A DNA stretch of 64,000 nucleotides, from positions 110,252,332-110,316,331 of the forward strand of contig NC_133398.1 of the NCBI RefSeq assembly GCF_047511655.1, given 5' to 3'. The position numbers and the translations under genes are program-made. Numbering within the stretch: position 1 is the first letter of the stretch; every line of letters starts with the position of its first letter. Shown here piece by piece: positions 10,515 to 22,400 of the stretch. This stretch comes from Castor canadensis. Its lineage: Eukaryota; Chordata; Mammalia; Rodentia; Castoridae. The notes beneath the pieces were generated by a model. The model was given only the letters and a program-made list of their open reading frames with translations, searched no databases and was not told the origin of the DNA.

Positions 10515-12320
10515 CTATATTACATTTATTGATTCACGTATGTTGAAGCACCCCTGCATCCCTGGGATGAAGCCAACCTGGTCATGTGGAATGATCTTTA
10601 TGATGGGTTGTTGGATTCTGTATGCCATTATTTTATTAAGTATATTTCCATGGACATTCTTTAAGGAAATTGGCCTTTTCTCCTTTTTGGAGGTGTCTTT
10701 GTCTAGTTTTGGGATTAGAGTAATATTTGCTTCCTAAAATGAGTTAGTGTTACTTCCCTTTCTATTTCATGGAACCGTTTAAGGAGGGTTGGTATCAATT
10801 CTTCTATGAATGTCTGATAGAATTCAGCAGTGAATCCATCAGGTCCTGGACTTTTCTTTTGGGGGAGGCTCTTCATTGCTGCTTCAATTTCTTTTTGTGT
10901 TAAAGATCTATTCAGATGATTAATATCTTCTTGGTTCAGTTTTGGGTACTTGTAAGTTTCTAGAAATTTGTCCATTTCTTCACGATTTTCAAATTTATTA
11001 GAGTACATGCTCTCAGAGTAGTCTCTGATGATTTCCTGGATTTCCATGGTGTTTGTTGTTATCCCCACTTTTGTATTTCTGAATTTACTGATTTGGGTTT
11101 TTCCTCTCCTCATTTTAGTCAGGTTTGCCAGGGGTCTGTCAATCTTATTTATTGTTTCAAAGAACCAGCTTTTTTGTTACATTGATTCTATGTATGCTTT
11201 TTTTGTTTGTTTGTTTCTATTTCATTGATTTCTGCCCTTATTTTAATTTTTTCTTTCCTTCTGCTTTTTTTGGGATTTGCTTTTTCTTGCTTTTCTAGGG
11301 GTTTGAGCTGTAGTATTAGGTCATTGATTTGAGATCTTTCTGTCCTTTTAATATATGCACTCATGGCTGTACACTTTCCTCTCAGGACTGCCTTTGCTGT
11401 GTCCCATAGGTTCTGTTACATCTTGTTTTCAGTTTCATTAACTTCCTGGAATCTTTTAATGTCCTGTTTTATTTCATCAATGACCCATTGATCATTGAGC
11501 AATGTGTTGTTCATCTTAAAATTGTTTGCATGTTTTTTACTAATGTTTTTGTTGTTGATTTCTGGTTTTAATACATTATGGTCACATAGAATGCATGGGA
11601 TAATTTTATCTCCTTATATTTGCTGAGGCTTGCTTTATGCACTAAGATATGATCAATTTTGGAGAAGGTTCCATGGGCTGCTGAGAAGAATATATATTGT
11701 GCAGAAGTTGGATGAAATAATCTGTAGACATCAACTAAATCCATTTAATCTATGGTGCAATTTAGTTCTAGGATTTCTTTATTAATTTTTGTTTGGGTAA
11801 CCTATCTGTTGGTGATAAGGGAGTTTTAAGGTCTCCCACTATGAATGTGTTGGAGTTCATATATGTTTTAGGTCCTTCAGAGTATGTTTGATAAAACTGG
11901 GTGCATTGACATTGGGTGCATATAGGTTGATAATTGTTATTTCCTTTTTGTGTATTTCCCCTTTTATTAGAATGGAGTGTTCTTCTTTATCTCATTTGAT
12001 CAGTATTGGTTTGAAGTCTACTTTGTTCGAGATATATATTGCTATTCTTGTCTGTTTTCAGTGACCATTGGCTTGGTAAATCTTCTTCCACCCTTTTACT
12101 CTCAGCCATTACTTATTTCTCTCAGTAAGGTTGGTCACCTGTAGGCAGCAGATTGTTGGATCTTCCTTTTTAATCCAGTTTTCCAAATGGTGTCTTTTGA
12201 TGGGGGAACTTAGTCCATTAACATTCAATGTTAGCATTGATAATTATGTGTTGATCACTGTCATGTAATTATCTTTGATGATTAAGGGTTTGATTGTGTA
12301 TGGCTGAATCAATGTTACTT

Positions 12321-13506
12321 TTAACTTTCTTGCCTTTTCTTATCCTGTGGTTTGGTATTGCCTGCCCTTTCATGGTTTTGTTTGCTTTCATTTTCTGAGT
12401 GCAGAAATCCTTGGAGAATCTTTTGTAATGGCAGCTTGGTGGTCATATATTGTTTGAGTGTCTGCTTATCATGGAAGACTTTTATTGTTTCATCTCTTTT
12501 GAATGATAGTTTTGCTGTGTAGAGTATCCTAAGTTTGAAGTTATTTTCATTCAGTACTTGGAAAACCTCACTTCATGCTCTTCTTTTTTTTATTGTTTCT
12601 GTTGAGAAGTCTGCTGTGATTTTGATGGGTGTACCTTTGTATGTTATTTCTCTCTTAAAACCTTCAATACACCTTCTCTAGTCTCTTTACTTGTTGTTTT
12701 GATGATAATATGTCATGGGGTGGTTCTATTTTGGTCAGGTCTGTTCTGTATTCTGGAGGCTTCCTTTCCCTGAATGGACATAGTTTTCTATCAATTTCAG
12801 AAATTTTCTCTTATTATTTTGTTGAATATATTACCCATTCCTTTTGCTTGCCCCTTTTCTTCTTCTTCAATGCCTATGATTATCAGGTTTGTTTTTTTAA
12901 TGGAGTCAATGAGTTCTTTCATTTTCTTTTCACAGGTCTTGAGTTGTTTAACTAATAGTTCTTCAGTTTCTCCTTTAATTCCCTTTCATCTTCAAGTTCT
13001 GAGATTCTGTCTTCTGTTTGTTCTATTCTGATGGAGTGGCTTTCCATTTTGTTTTGCATTTCTGTTTGATTATTTTTTCTGAGGTTTTCCATATCATGAG
13101 TTACTTCCTCTACAATATTGTCAAATTTTACCCTTAATTCATTTATCTCTATATTTATTGTGATCTCAGTTGCAGTTGGGTGTTTATTTAGGACTTTTAT
13201 GATTTCATTTATTTGTTTCTGTGTTTTCTCATATTCTTTGTTTTTGTTCTCTTGGAATTTCTTGAGTGGCTCCTGTAAGTTTTGGTTGACCATGTCTAGT
13301 AACATCTCTATGAAATTCTTGTTAATTACTTGTAGGATTTCTTCTTTCAGGTTGTTCTTGTGGTCTTCATTGGGTTCCTTGGTGTAGATTATCTTTGTTT
13401 TGTTGGAGTCTTGATCTGGGTATCTGTTTTCTTCATTTCACTCTAAATCCTGTAGTACTTTATTTTTAGTGGGAGAATGATTTCCATCTCTTTTTCTTCT
13501 TCCCAT
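12321..13506 (-). pseudogene. L1 ORF1 (RNA-binding chaperone protein), broken
   Basis: The start ATG is 13506-13504 (MGRRKRDGNHSP) and a TGA replaces codon 23. A long heptad-rich coiled-coil frame follows (13305-12952), including MENLRKNNQTEMQNKMES and RIEQTEDRISELEDE. The frame is then broken before the RNA-recognition region (LIIIGIEEE near 12890). A C-terminal-domain remnant (KLSFKRDETIKVFHDKQ) lies near 12500, and the frame closes at TAA 12323-12321. Length and domain order are normal for an L1 ORF1. About 57 bases separate it from the ORF2 start. Confidence 0.85.
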
Positions 13507-14406
13507 ATTTCCACTAGGTACTGTTTCTGTCCCTGGACTGTGTGTAATTTACTATTAGGTGGGTTACAATATTGATACTAACAAAACCAAGAGAGAAGGA
13601 TAAAAAAGAGAAAGAGAAGGAAAGATGAAAGGAAGAGAGAAGAGAGGGAAAAAAATGAGAGAGGAGATGGTTGATCAAACAGCAAACCAGGCAGCCAAAC
13701 TTTTAAAGAAGGATGAAAGAAGAAAAAATATCACCAGTTCTGGAATAGTAGAATTGCAGTCTTAGTTATTCTGATGTTACTCCTTTAGCAACCAGTCTTG
13801 TCTGTGTGTGTCTCTTAGGCAGGTTTGGAGCCTTCTAGTGGTGGCCTGAGCAGTAGCCTGATGGAGCAGTTATCTGGAAAGCCTGTAGAGCTGTGGCCTG
13901 GCTCTGCCTGAGGGGAAGGGATTCTGGTGGAGTGGGGATCTGGCAGTGCCTGAGGGGTGGGGATCCCAGTGGGGCATGGCTCTGATCATTCCACACAGAG
14001 ATGGGATCTGGCAGGGTCTGAGTGGTTGGGAACCCAAGGGGCATTGACCCCAGTAGAGTGTGGAATTTGTGTGGGGCTGAGGCCCAGCAAGGCCCTAGGG
14101 ATAGGGAGCCCAGTGGTGCATTGATCTGGCTTGGTGCTGTGGCCCGGCACAGCCCAAGGTGCAGAGAGCCCAGCGGAGCTGAGCAAGAGCTCTGTGGGCC
14201 TATGGGGTCGGTACTTGGCAGGCCAGCTGTTCTTTTATTAGATATGAGCATGGAAAGCCTTCCATGATCTAAGGGTTTAGAGTGCTGTATTTTGGCTCTT
14301 CCTAGTGCTTTACCTCAGCCAAATGTATCTGCAGCATGTCAGCAAGGTCCCTGGTTCAAGAGTTCATGAGGTCTGCTGCTCTGTCCTAGTCGCCATCTTG
14401 GATCTG
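13507..14406 (-). promoter_or_regulatory. 5'UTR/internal promoter of the minus-strand L1
   Basis: About 900 bases. The 5' tip reads AGATCCAAGATGGCGAC and matches the tip of the L1 at 25119. A GC-rich block with tandem 60-bp units follows (13835-14190), then a pyrimidine-rich tract (sense strand, 13575-13670), then a segment near ORF1 (ACACAGTCCAGGGACAG) shared with the plus-strand L1. The upstream GC-rich module is not shared with that element. Confidence 0.75.
13835..14190 (-). repeat. Imperfect 60-bp tandem units in the L1 5'UTR
   Basis: Translation of the sense strand exposes the period. APLGSLHLG and APLGSLSLG start exactly 20 codons apart (14179 and 14119), and degenerate units follow near 14059, 13975 and 13930. 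An open frame of 138 codons (14251-13835) results from the repeat and is not thought to be a protein gene. Confidence 0.7.
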
Positions 14407-16375
14407 CCTTTGTAGTTTTAAATTAAGTGTATATTGAGAGTCCAGGAAGCTCACACTTTTCCTTCAGGTCTGTATATATCATGCTTTTATCAAAGTAACC
14501 CCCTCCCACTGTTAATTACTCATTCTCTTTCATCATGCTCCCCTTGTATTCAACAGATTACTATAAAGTGAGTTATATTATACTCATATATAGATGGATT
14601 ATTTCAATGTTTTTCATTCTTTAACACTTTCTCTCCCACCTCCTGTAGTATCCTGTCACACTCACTACTACAATTTTGTTTTCTCTGTTACCATATATGT
14701 ATATATATGACTATATATGTATATATATATATGTGTTACTTATGTATTATATATATATATATATATACAGCTTATACGTATAGCTTCCACATATGAACAC
14801 ATGCAACCTTTGATTTTTGAGCTTGTCTTATTATGCTTCCCATGCAGTTCTCCAGATCCATTCATTTACCTGCAAACAATATTATTTCATTCTTTTTATG
14901 GCTGAATAAACCTCCATTTTGTATACATACCACATTTTGTTAATACATTCATAAGTTTGGTTCATCTGGGCTGCTTCTAAAATTTGACTATTATAAGTAG
15001 TGCCACAAAAAACGTGAGTGTGTAAGTTGCCTTATCATATTTTGGAGTACATTTTTTCAGATATATGCCTAGGAGTGGTATTGGTATATCATGTGTTAGT
15101 TCTATTTTTAGTTTTTTGAGGGACCTACATATTGCTTTCCACAGAGGTTGCACTAATTTACATTCCCACAACCAGAAGAGAAGTGTTCTTTTTCTCAGGC
15201 ATCCTTGCTGTCATTTGTTTTTTTGTGTGTTATTGGCAACAGCCATTTTTGTTTGAGATGAGGTGAAATCTCAATGTAGTTTGGCTTTATATTTCCATTG
15301 TAGTAAAGAAGTTGGCCATTTTTTGACATGTCCATTGGTCATTTGTACTTATTCTTTTGAGAATTGTCTGTTTAGTTCATTTAATCAGTGTGTTGTTGAT
15401 TCTTTGAGAGGTTTGTGTTTTGAACTTCTAGTATATTCCGGTTATTAATCGCCTATCAGATGTACAGCTGACAAAGATTTTCTTCCATTATGTAGCCTGT
15501 TTTTTCAGTTTAGTAATTGTTTCCTTTGCTGTGCAGAAATTTCAGTTTCATGTAGTATCATTTGTCAATATTTTGTCTTAATTGCTGAGCTATTTGAATT
15601 CTTTTCATAAAGCTATTACACATGCCTATGTGGTTCAATGTGTTCCCTACTTTTTCCTGAATTACTTTCACTGATTCTGATCTTACATTAAGATCTTTAA
15701 CCCATTTTGAATTGATGCTAGTACAAGGTGATCGTGACCTAGTTTCAGTATTCTACAGGTGGAAATCCTGTTTTCCCTGGACCATTTGTTGAAGATACTG
15801 CCTTTTCTCCAGTTTATATTTTGCCCATCTTTGTTGAAAATCAGATGGCTATAGTTGCATAGGTTTGTTTCAGGGTCTTCTATTCTATAGGTCTTCTGGT
15901 CTTTTTTTGCCACTGCCATGCTTCTTTTATTACTATAGCTCTGTGGTATTGTTTGCAGACTGGTATTGTGTTACCTCCAGCACTGCTCTTTTGGATCAGC
16001 ATTGCTTTGGCTATTCAAGGTCTCTTGTGCTTCCAAATGAACTTTAAGATTGATATTCTTCTATCTTTGTGAGGAATTTCCTTATGATTTTGATAAGGAT
16101 TGCATTGATCATATAGATTGATGTCAGGACTGAAGATATTTTTCACAATATTGACTTTGCCAATCCATGAACATGAGATGTCCTTCCATCTTCTGATGTC
16201 TTCATTCATGACTTGTTTTCACTTTATAGGTTGATTGCTTCCTTTGTTAAATTTATTCCTAGGTATTTTATATTTTTTGAACCTATTGTAAATGGTATTT
16301 GTTTCCTATATGTTTCTCAGACTATTCATTATTGTATATAATAATGCTATTGATTTTACATTGATTTATAGTTAG
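14407..16375 (-). mobile_element. Older L1 (ORF2 C-terminal half and 3'UTR), host of the nested L1
   Basis: The reverse complement carries the 3'UTR (14418-14820), then ORF2 pieces. These are NLCNYSHLIFNKDGQNINW at 15870-15800, ISTCRILKLGHDHLV near 15740, and SWIGKVNIVKNIF plus [11 protein letters not shown] at 16170-16015. It is more diverged than the nested element, with many stops. 14407-14417 is the right copy of the 11-bp duplication. Confidence 0.8.
14695..14770. repeat. TA/TATG-rich microsatellite
   Basis: Runs of TATATATG and (TA)n lie within the old L1 3'UTR. Confidence 0.85.
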
Positions 16376-16394
16376 AGGAAAGCACTTTATGGTC

Positions 16395-18180
16395 CAATAT
16401 TATTTACTCAAAAGAACCAGTGAAAGAAGGGTAAATATTGCTAATTCAATTTTTATAGGAAAATTACTCCAAACTCAAGGAGATTCATGATCATTCCTAA
16501 AGTTGCACTAATATCACATGCTCAAAGTGCTCAGATGGACATAGCCTAGAATATCAAAAATCACCAAAGAGTGATAGCAATTTAGGATCAAAATAAGGAT
16601 TCAGTGATTCAAGTGCAAAGTATATTTAGAGGAGAGCTATAAAGTTTGAATAAAAGACAAGAAATCAAAATTTATGTAGAGTATGAAGGAGTACTGAAAT
16701 GGAATACTTACCAATGCATTTGAAAAGAAGTAAACAGTTTCTGTGCTAAAGATTAAAAGCTTCCTTCCACAAGTTTGAGTAACTGTGAAAGAGAAATGGC
16801 AATACGGAAATATCCAGTCAAATACTCAGAAGGCAAAAGTCTACTTAAAATCCAATCACTAAAAATTATCACAGAAATAAATGTAAATTATCAGATGGGC
16901 ATATCCTTATTCTTAATCATAGTGCTCAAGAAGGTGACCAGGACATGTAAGAATTTCAGTTACTCCTAGAACTTTTGAATTAATAAAACAAGTTTTTTTC
17001 TTTTCTAGATTGGTATTGATTTTGAATTTATCCATGTCTTACATAAGCTACATAGAGTCTATGTTGTTTATGGCACCTATATTTTCTGACATTTTTATAT
17101 GTATTTTGTTATTCATAAATATATGTAATAGATTTTTTTCAATGGCCAGAATATATTAGATTTGTAGGAACAGAGATCATTCACAGAGAAATTTCAAGAG
17201 TCCTGGTGGATGTTCTAGGACACTAAACAATACCCTAAGAACTGAGAGAAATGAACATACAAGTTGTCAGTTTTTTCAGTTATAAATTATCATGTATTGA
17301 AACATAAAATATCAGTGATGAAGCAATAATTTATTGAAAATTGTGAATGAGAATACTTACATAAAATGTGAAAAATGAATTCAAAACCACAGAAATAAAG
17401 CAGAAGACAGGTATCATAAAAATTATCCTACACTTAGGAGAAAAATCAGGAAGGAAGTTTATATATAAAACCTTAAATTTTGCCTTAAAATTTATTATAA
17501 GCCAGAACGAATTCTATGCCAAATAAATCTAGAAAGTATACAAACATTATTACATTACAATGGTCAATCGTTGGTATAATTTCATGTGGCTTCCAAACAC
17601 TGTGTACAGTAAGGTTTCCAGAAAAATAATTACTATGAACTTTCTGACTTCTCACTAAGAAATTCAACATGACCACAGGATACTTGTTTAAGAATAAGAT
17701 TCTAAGTAAGTCTTCACAAAGTAGAACATGTAATTTAAATTGTAATATATGTACAAAATCCATTCCATGGTTTAGAAAAGTTTTATTGAGATTGAACAGA
17801 GAACATAGAAAAAAAATTGAAGTAAAGAAAAAATAACATTAAATTTTTATGTAGGATGTAAATGAAAAAATTGACACTTGCAGTTCTAGGGAAAAAATTC
17901 AGCCACTTAATTAATCAAGGTGCTACAAATTATATGCACTTTATTTTATCTTTGACTTTTTGCAATGTGTAGAAAAACTCTCAGGAAATCACAGAAAATA
18001 GAAGAAGATCCTGACCTCAGAATTAAAAGGCCTAAAAGAAACATTGCATTTGCAAGTGACAGAATGTGCAAAGAAAATGAGAAGAAACGTGTTCAAAGAT
18101 ATTTATTAAAATTTAAAGAAAAAGTTACAAACAAAATAGTCACTCACATATATTTATAAAATACACTGATATAAGTTCTA
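16395..18180 (+). repeat. Unclassified AT-rich repeat family, plus copies
   Basis: This carries the box order seen in the later clusters. The upstream box (GGTGACCAGGACATGTAAGAATTTCAG) is near 16935. The CACAGAGAAATTTC form of box A is near 17190, and a TTATAAATTATC box D is near 17280. A GAAGCAATAATTTATTGA box C is near 17318. CTTCCAAACACTGTGTACAG (box B) is near 17590 and a TCTCACTAAGAAATTCAAC box F is near 17650. No reading frame is preserved. Confidence 0.6.
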
Positions 18181-19015
18181 TAGTGATACTTTTATAGAAA
18201 GCACATCAACTATACTCACCTTCTTAGCTTCCTTCATTTAGCCTCCTTCTTCCATTCATTATTGCCCCTTAACCCAATTTTAATATTTTTGCACTTGTAT
18301 TGTGATTATCTTTCACATATAAAAGAAATAATACACTTTTTTTCTTTATGAACAAGGCTTATTTCACTTAACATTATGTCCTTCAACTACATCCATTCAT
18401 GTTCAAACTAAGTGGTTTCATTCTTCCTAATGAATACAACACCTCCACACACACAAGCATTTTCTTAATTCATATATATAATCTTCTTAATTCATTCCTC
18501 AATTTTAGAGCATTTTGGCTGTTACTATAGCTTGGCTATTGTGAATATTGCTGCAATAAAGATCAGTGTGGAAGAGTCTTTGCTGTATTCTGACTTACAT
18601 TCCTTTGGGTATATCCCTAGGGTGGTATTGGAGCAGCATATGGGAGTCCTATTTTTAGTTTCTTGAGGCAACTCCCTATTGTTTTCCATAGTGATTGTAC
18701 TATCTTACATTCCCACCAACAGTGTATGAGGGTTCTTTTTCCTCACATCCTTGCAAACACTTGTTGTTTGTGTTCTTGATGATAGCCAGTTTAACATGAG
18801 TCAGGTGGAATCTTTTACATTTCCTTTATGACTGGAATTCTGAGCATTTCTTCATGTGTTATTTGGCCGCTTGGGACTTGTTTCATTGAAAAAGTTCTGC
18901 TTAGCTAATTTGGTCATTTCTTCATTGAGTAGCAGATTTTGGGGAGAGATTTTTTTATGAGCTTCCTGTATATTCTAGTTATTAATGCCTTGCCAGATGT
19001 ATAGTTGGGAAGAAA
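18180..19015 (-). mobile_element. 5'-truncated L1 (ORF2 C-terminus and 3'UTR)
   Basis: The plus strand shows the reverse-complement signature of the L1 end of ORF2. CTTGGCTATTGTGAATATTGCTGCAATAAAGATC is near 18530-18565, and TCCTTTGGGTATATCCCTAG near 18600. TTACATTCCCACCAACAGTGTATGAGGG is near 18705, and TTCCTGTATATTCTAGTTATTAATGCC near 18960. Confidence 0.85.
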
Positions 19016-19199
19016 GACTATATAATTTTATACCTGTTGGAATCAGCATAAGAAGGGGACTAAGGCAGAAATGAGAAAAACAGAATGTGTGAACCAATTC
19101 AGGTAATAATACATATACATAGGGAAATGTCAGAATGAAACGACCTGTATAGCTATCTTAAGCACTCATAAATGCATTTTTTTTCAAAAAAAGCACAAG

Positions 19200-19460
19200 A
19201 AGGTAAAACAAGTCTTATCTGGGGGTTGGTATCAGTGGGAGGCAGGACAGTATAAGAAAAGGGTGCTGGAGGTTTAATATAGGGAAACATTATGTACTCA
19301 AATAAGAAATGGAAAAATTAGATGTATTGAAACACTTCCAGGAATGGGGATAGGAAGACATAAAGGAGAATGATGGAGGGTGAATTCAACTATTGTATGT
19401 TGTAAAACACTTTTCTAAATCTCACAATGTACACCCATTAATATAATAATATGGTAATAA
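19200..19460 (+). mobile_element. L1 3'UTR tail fragment
   Basis: A purine-rich 3'UTR-like stretch (GGGGATAGGAAGACATAAAGGAGAATGATGGAGGGTGAATTC) leads to ACCCATTAATATAATAATATGGTAATAAAA, like other L1 3' ends of this window. Confidence 0.5.
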
Positions 19461-19464
19461 AAAT

Positions 19465-22400
19465 AAATATAAAATGTTTGACTTGTAAGCAAATCATTTG
19501 TATGATATTGTTAAAAATGAAATAATTTTACTAATGAATTATAGGAAGAAAATATAACCATCAAGCACTGAGGAAAGGGAGCCATTATGAAGAGATACAT
19601 GAAAAGTGAAATATATTGGTATAGAAATGTTAATAAATTACTACTTTTGAAGAAGATAGTGGAAAGAAAGCAACTATTCAGCAAAAAAAGAAAAAAAATC
19701 TATTACTCATAATTTCTACAAAAGACAGAAGAATATAGAAGGTGAAAACAAAATAGCCACTGCCACATGCTTGAACAATTATTAAAGGAAATGGCAATGC
19801 CTAAGAATAATATACTCAAATTTGCATAAAAAAACCCTATGAGCATCTTCAAAGCCCAAAACTGGGTGGAAATGTGAATTAACAAGATGTTATAAACTGA
19901 ATTGTCTTGACAGTGAATGTAAAGGAGAGAAGGAGACCTTGGAAACAGGATCTCAGTGAATTTTCAAGGAAATCCCCTGAGTTTTTGAACAGATGCTCAA
20001 AGAATCATAATTGTTCTAGCATATGACCCTGAATTTTCACCATGTTTCTGATAGAAATGTACTGAAAAAAGTTAAAGAAACAAATGCTTTCAGATATTAA
20101 GTGAGAAATCATGATGTGGTCAAAGATGTAATGATTTTGCAATTTAACTAAAGCTTAGAGAAACACTTTGTTTGTAATCCAAAAATAAATATCATAGCTC
20201 TTATTCATCTTGTTAAGCTACATAATGGCTAAAAGGCAAAGCAACACTTTTTGTGTGATCACTATCACTTTATAATGTATTTGAGCCCAAGAATTTTATA
20301 TTCATAAACATTTATGTTGTTCTAGAAAATTATCATGCTACTTCCTAAGTGAATAATTTGAATCAAACACTATTTTATTTGAATATAACTGACTTTTATG
20401 TTTTTGTGCTAATTTCTTTTTTCCACAAGTATGATTTTATCAAAACTTTTATAATTATACACACATTTTTAAAATATGAAATTTCATCTTCCAAATTTAA
20501 GTGATATGTGTTAATATCTAACCTATTTTAGGAAAGAATTATTGTGTTGATACCAAAATATAAATTATGTTCTGGATATTTTAGAATAGCTTGAACATAT
20601 TGCATTTTTATAGTGTGTTTGTCTAAGGATAAAACTGCAGGCTGTTTCTAACCTACAATAAATGAATAAGTTTTCATTTCATTTCATGAATTCCAGATAA
20701 TTAAGAAAGATGTGGAGACAATAAACATAACTCTAAACTGTACTTTACCTGTATATTCATTAGCAAACCAAGTAAATTTTATAAAGGTTTGTAATAAATG
20801 CTGCTACATAGTATATATATTATCACTATCATTCTTTATTTCACTAAAGGGATAAAGGAACAAATTAGTAAAACAAAAATGTCATGCCGTATTATACATC
20901 CATATCAACAAATTGTCTCTAATATCTTTTGAAGTGATACAAAATTTTATAGTATTCAGTTTCTATTTTGTTTGAGGTATTTTGTGGATATGTGCCATAG
21001 GATTGCTCTTCCTTTAAAATATTCATAAAAATCAATAACTTGAATGGAGCAAGAGTATATTGAGGAATTTACATAAGAATATAGGAGAAAATCACTACAG
21101 AATCAAATACAAGAAAGGGAAAATATCAGAAGACTTAGTGATAAAAATTATACTCCATACATCAGAAGAACTATGATGAAAGTTTATATCAAATCCAGAT
21201 GTTTGCTTCTGTAATTTTAAAAAGTAAGAGTCAATGCAAAATGACCTATAAATCTAGGAAGTTTGAACAGAATGTTCAATCTTAGAAGAATCTTAGAAGA
21301 GGTTACATATTGGCATGGTTTCGTGTAACTGCATATGAATATCACTAGCGCATCTTAAAATTTACAGGATCTTCTGACATGACAATGAATAAGAACATTA
21401 GGATGGTCACATCTTATCTGCCTCAAGAAATCACCAGTGTATCTATGCAATGTACATATAGTACAAGATGTGACTCAAAAATAAACTCCTCATAATACCT
21501 TTTTATAGAGGAAAATATATGGAGAATAAAAAGTAAATAAGTGAAATTTGGGAAGTCAAAAAATAATAAAATATACATGGGAGACAAAATTTTAAAATTT
21601 ACAATTGCATATTTAGAGAAGAAAAAAATTCAGTCAAATTAATTAACACTACAACACACACATAATAAATTACAAGATGAAGATGTTGCAACATAGATAT
21701 TCTCTATGGCAACTTTGACAAAGAAAACTTAAACCCAGCAACAATCCAGTAAAGAGGAGAAACAATTTTATTGAGAGTGTAAGGAACTCAAAGAACTCAC
21801 AATAAAAACTCCTAACAAGTTGAGAACATGATCCAAGTATAGGAATGGGCCAGACCTAGTATAGTAAATTTTTACATTAGTGAAAAAAATGTACCAAGAA
21901 ATCAAATAAATAATGCTTTCAAACATTAAGTTATAAATTATTCTGTGGTAAATGATGTAAAGAAATCAATAATTTGATGGAACAGTAGTCTATTGAGAAG
22001 TATGCACGACAGTACTGTTGTATGAACTATTATGTAAACAAGTCCAAAAACTGTCCAGAGACAGACAAAAATTTTTCTCTTCACATATCAGAATAATCTT
22101 GAAGAATGTTTATCTCTAAATCTAAGTGTTTTCCACTAGAAATGTCAATTAGTTCATCAAGGATGAACTCAAAATATCATAGTACTCTAGAATATGTAAC
22201 AAAACTATACTCCATAGAAGTAAAAACTATTACAGAGATTTTTAGCTGGCTACTGAACACTATGTTCATGAAGTTTATCAGGACAACACTGATTTTCATG
22301 GATGTTTGTGACATCACAATGGAGAGAAAATCAAGTAGGCCACAAGATAACTGTGCCAGGAAATTTCACTCTAAGTAAATTTTTCCACAAAAGGATATAT

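Larger units (their letters stand above)
8005..12264 (-). pseudogene. L1 ORF2 (endonuclease-reverse transcriptase), broken and split by an LTR
   Basis: The start ATG is 12264-12262, followed by a TAA at codon 7. LTLNVNGLSSPIKRH and DPTICCLQ mark the endonuclease. The usual QETH is QVT here, so the catalytic Glu is lost, and GDFN reads GDLK near 11830. [14 protein letters not shown] lies near 10840 and [14 protein letters not shown] near 9870 in the reverse transcriptase. Next to the latter the FADD motif (about 9728-9745) is destroyed by a 1-base deletion. The frame ends with HMFFLTCRI and a TAG at 8007-8005. Subtracting the LTR and one copy of its 6-bp duplication leaves 3824 bases, about 1275 codons, the normal L1 ORF2 length. 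The LTR lies between the PGPDG block and the RQGCPLSP block. Confidence 0.88.
7548..14406 (-). mobile_element. Near full-length L1 retrotransposon
   Basis: Reading the minus strand, the element starts at about 14406 with GGCAGATCCAAGATGGCGAC. It has a 5'UTR of about 0.9 kb, ORF1 (13506-12321), ORF2 (12264-8005) and a 3'UTR with a G-rich stretch, and ends at an AT-rich tail near 7548-7575. An 11-bp direct repeat (7537-7547 and 14407-14417) flanks it. Without the inserted LTR and one copy of that LTR's 6-bp duplication it is about 6.4 kb. Both ORFs carry stops and frameshifts, so it cannot move. It is the best preserved L1 here. Confidence 0.9.

Noticed and set aside
13835-14251. 138-codon frame as a protein gene
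   Set aside because: It is produced by an in-frame 60-bp tandem repeat within an L1 5'UTR. I kept it only as a finding.
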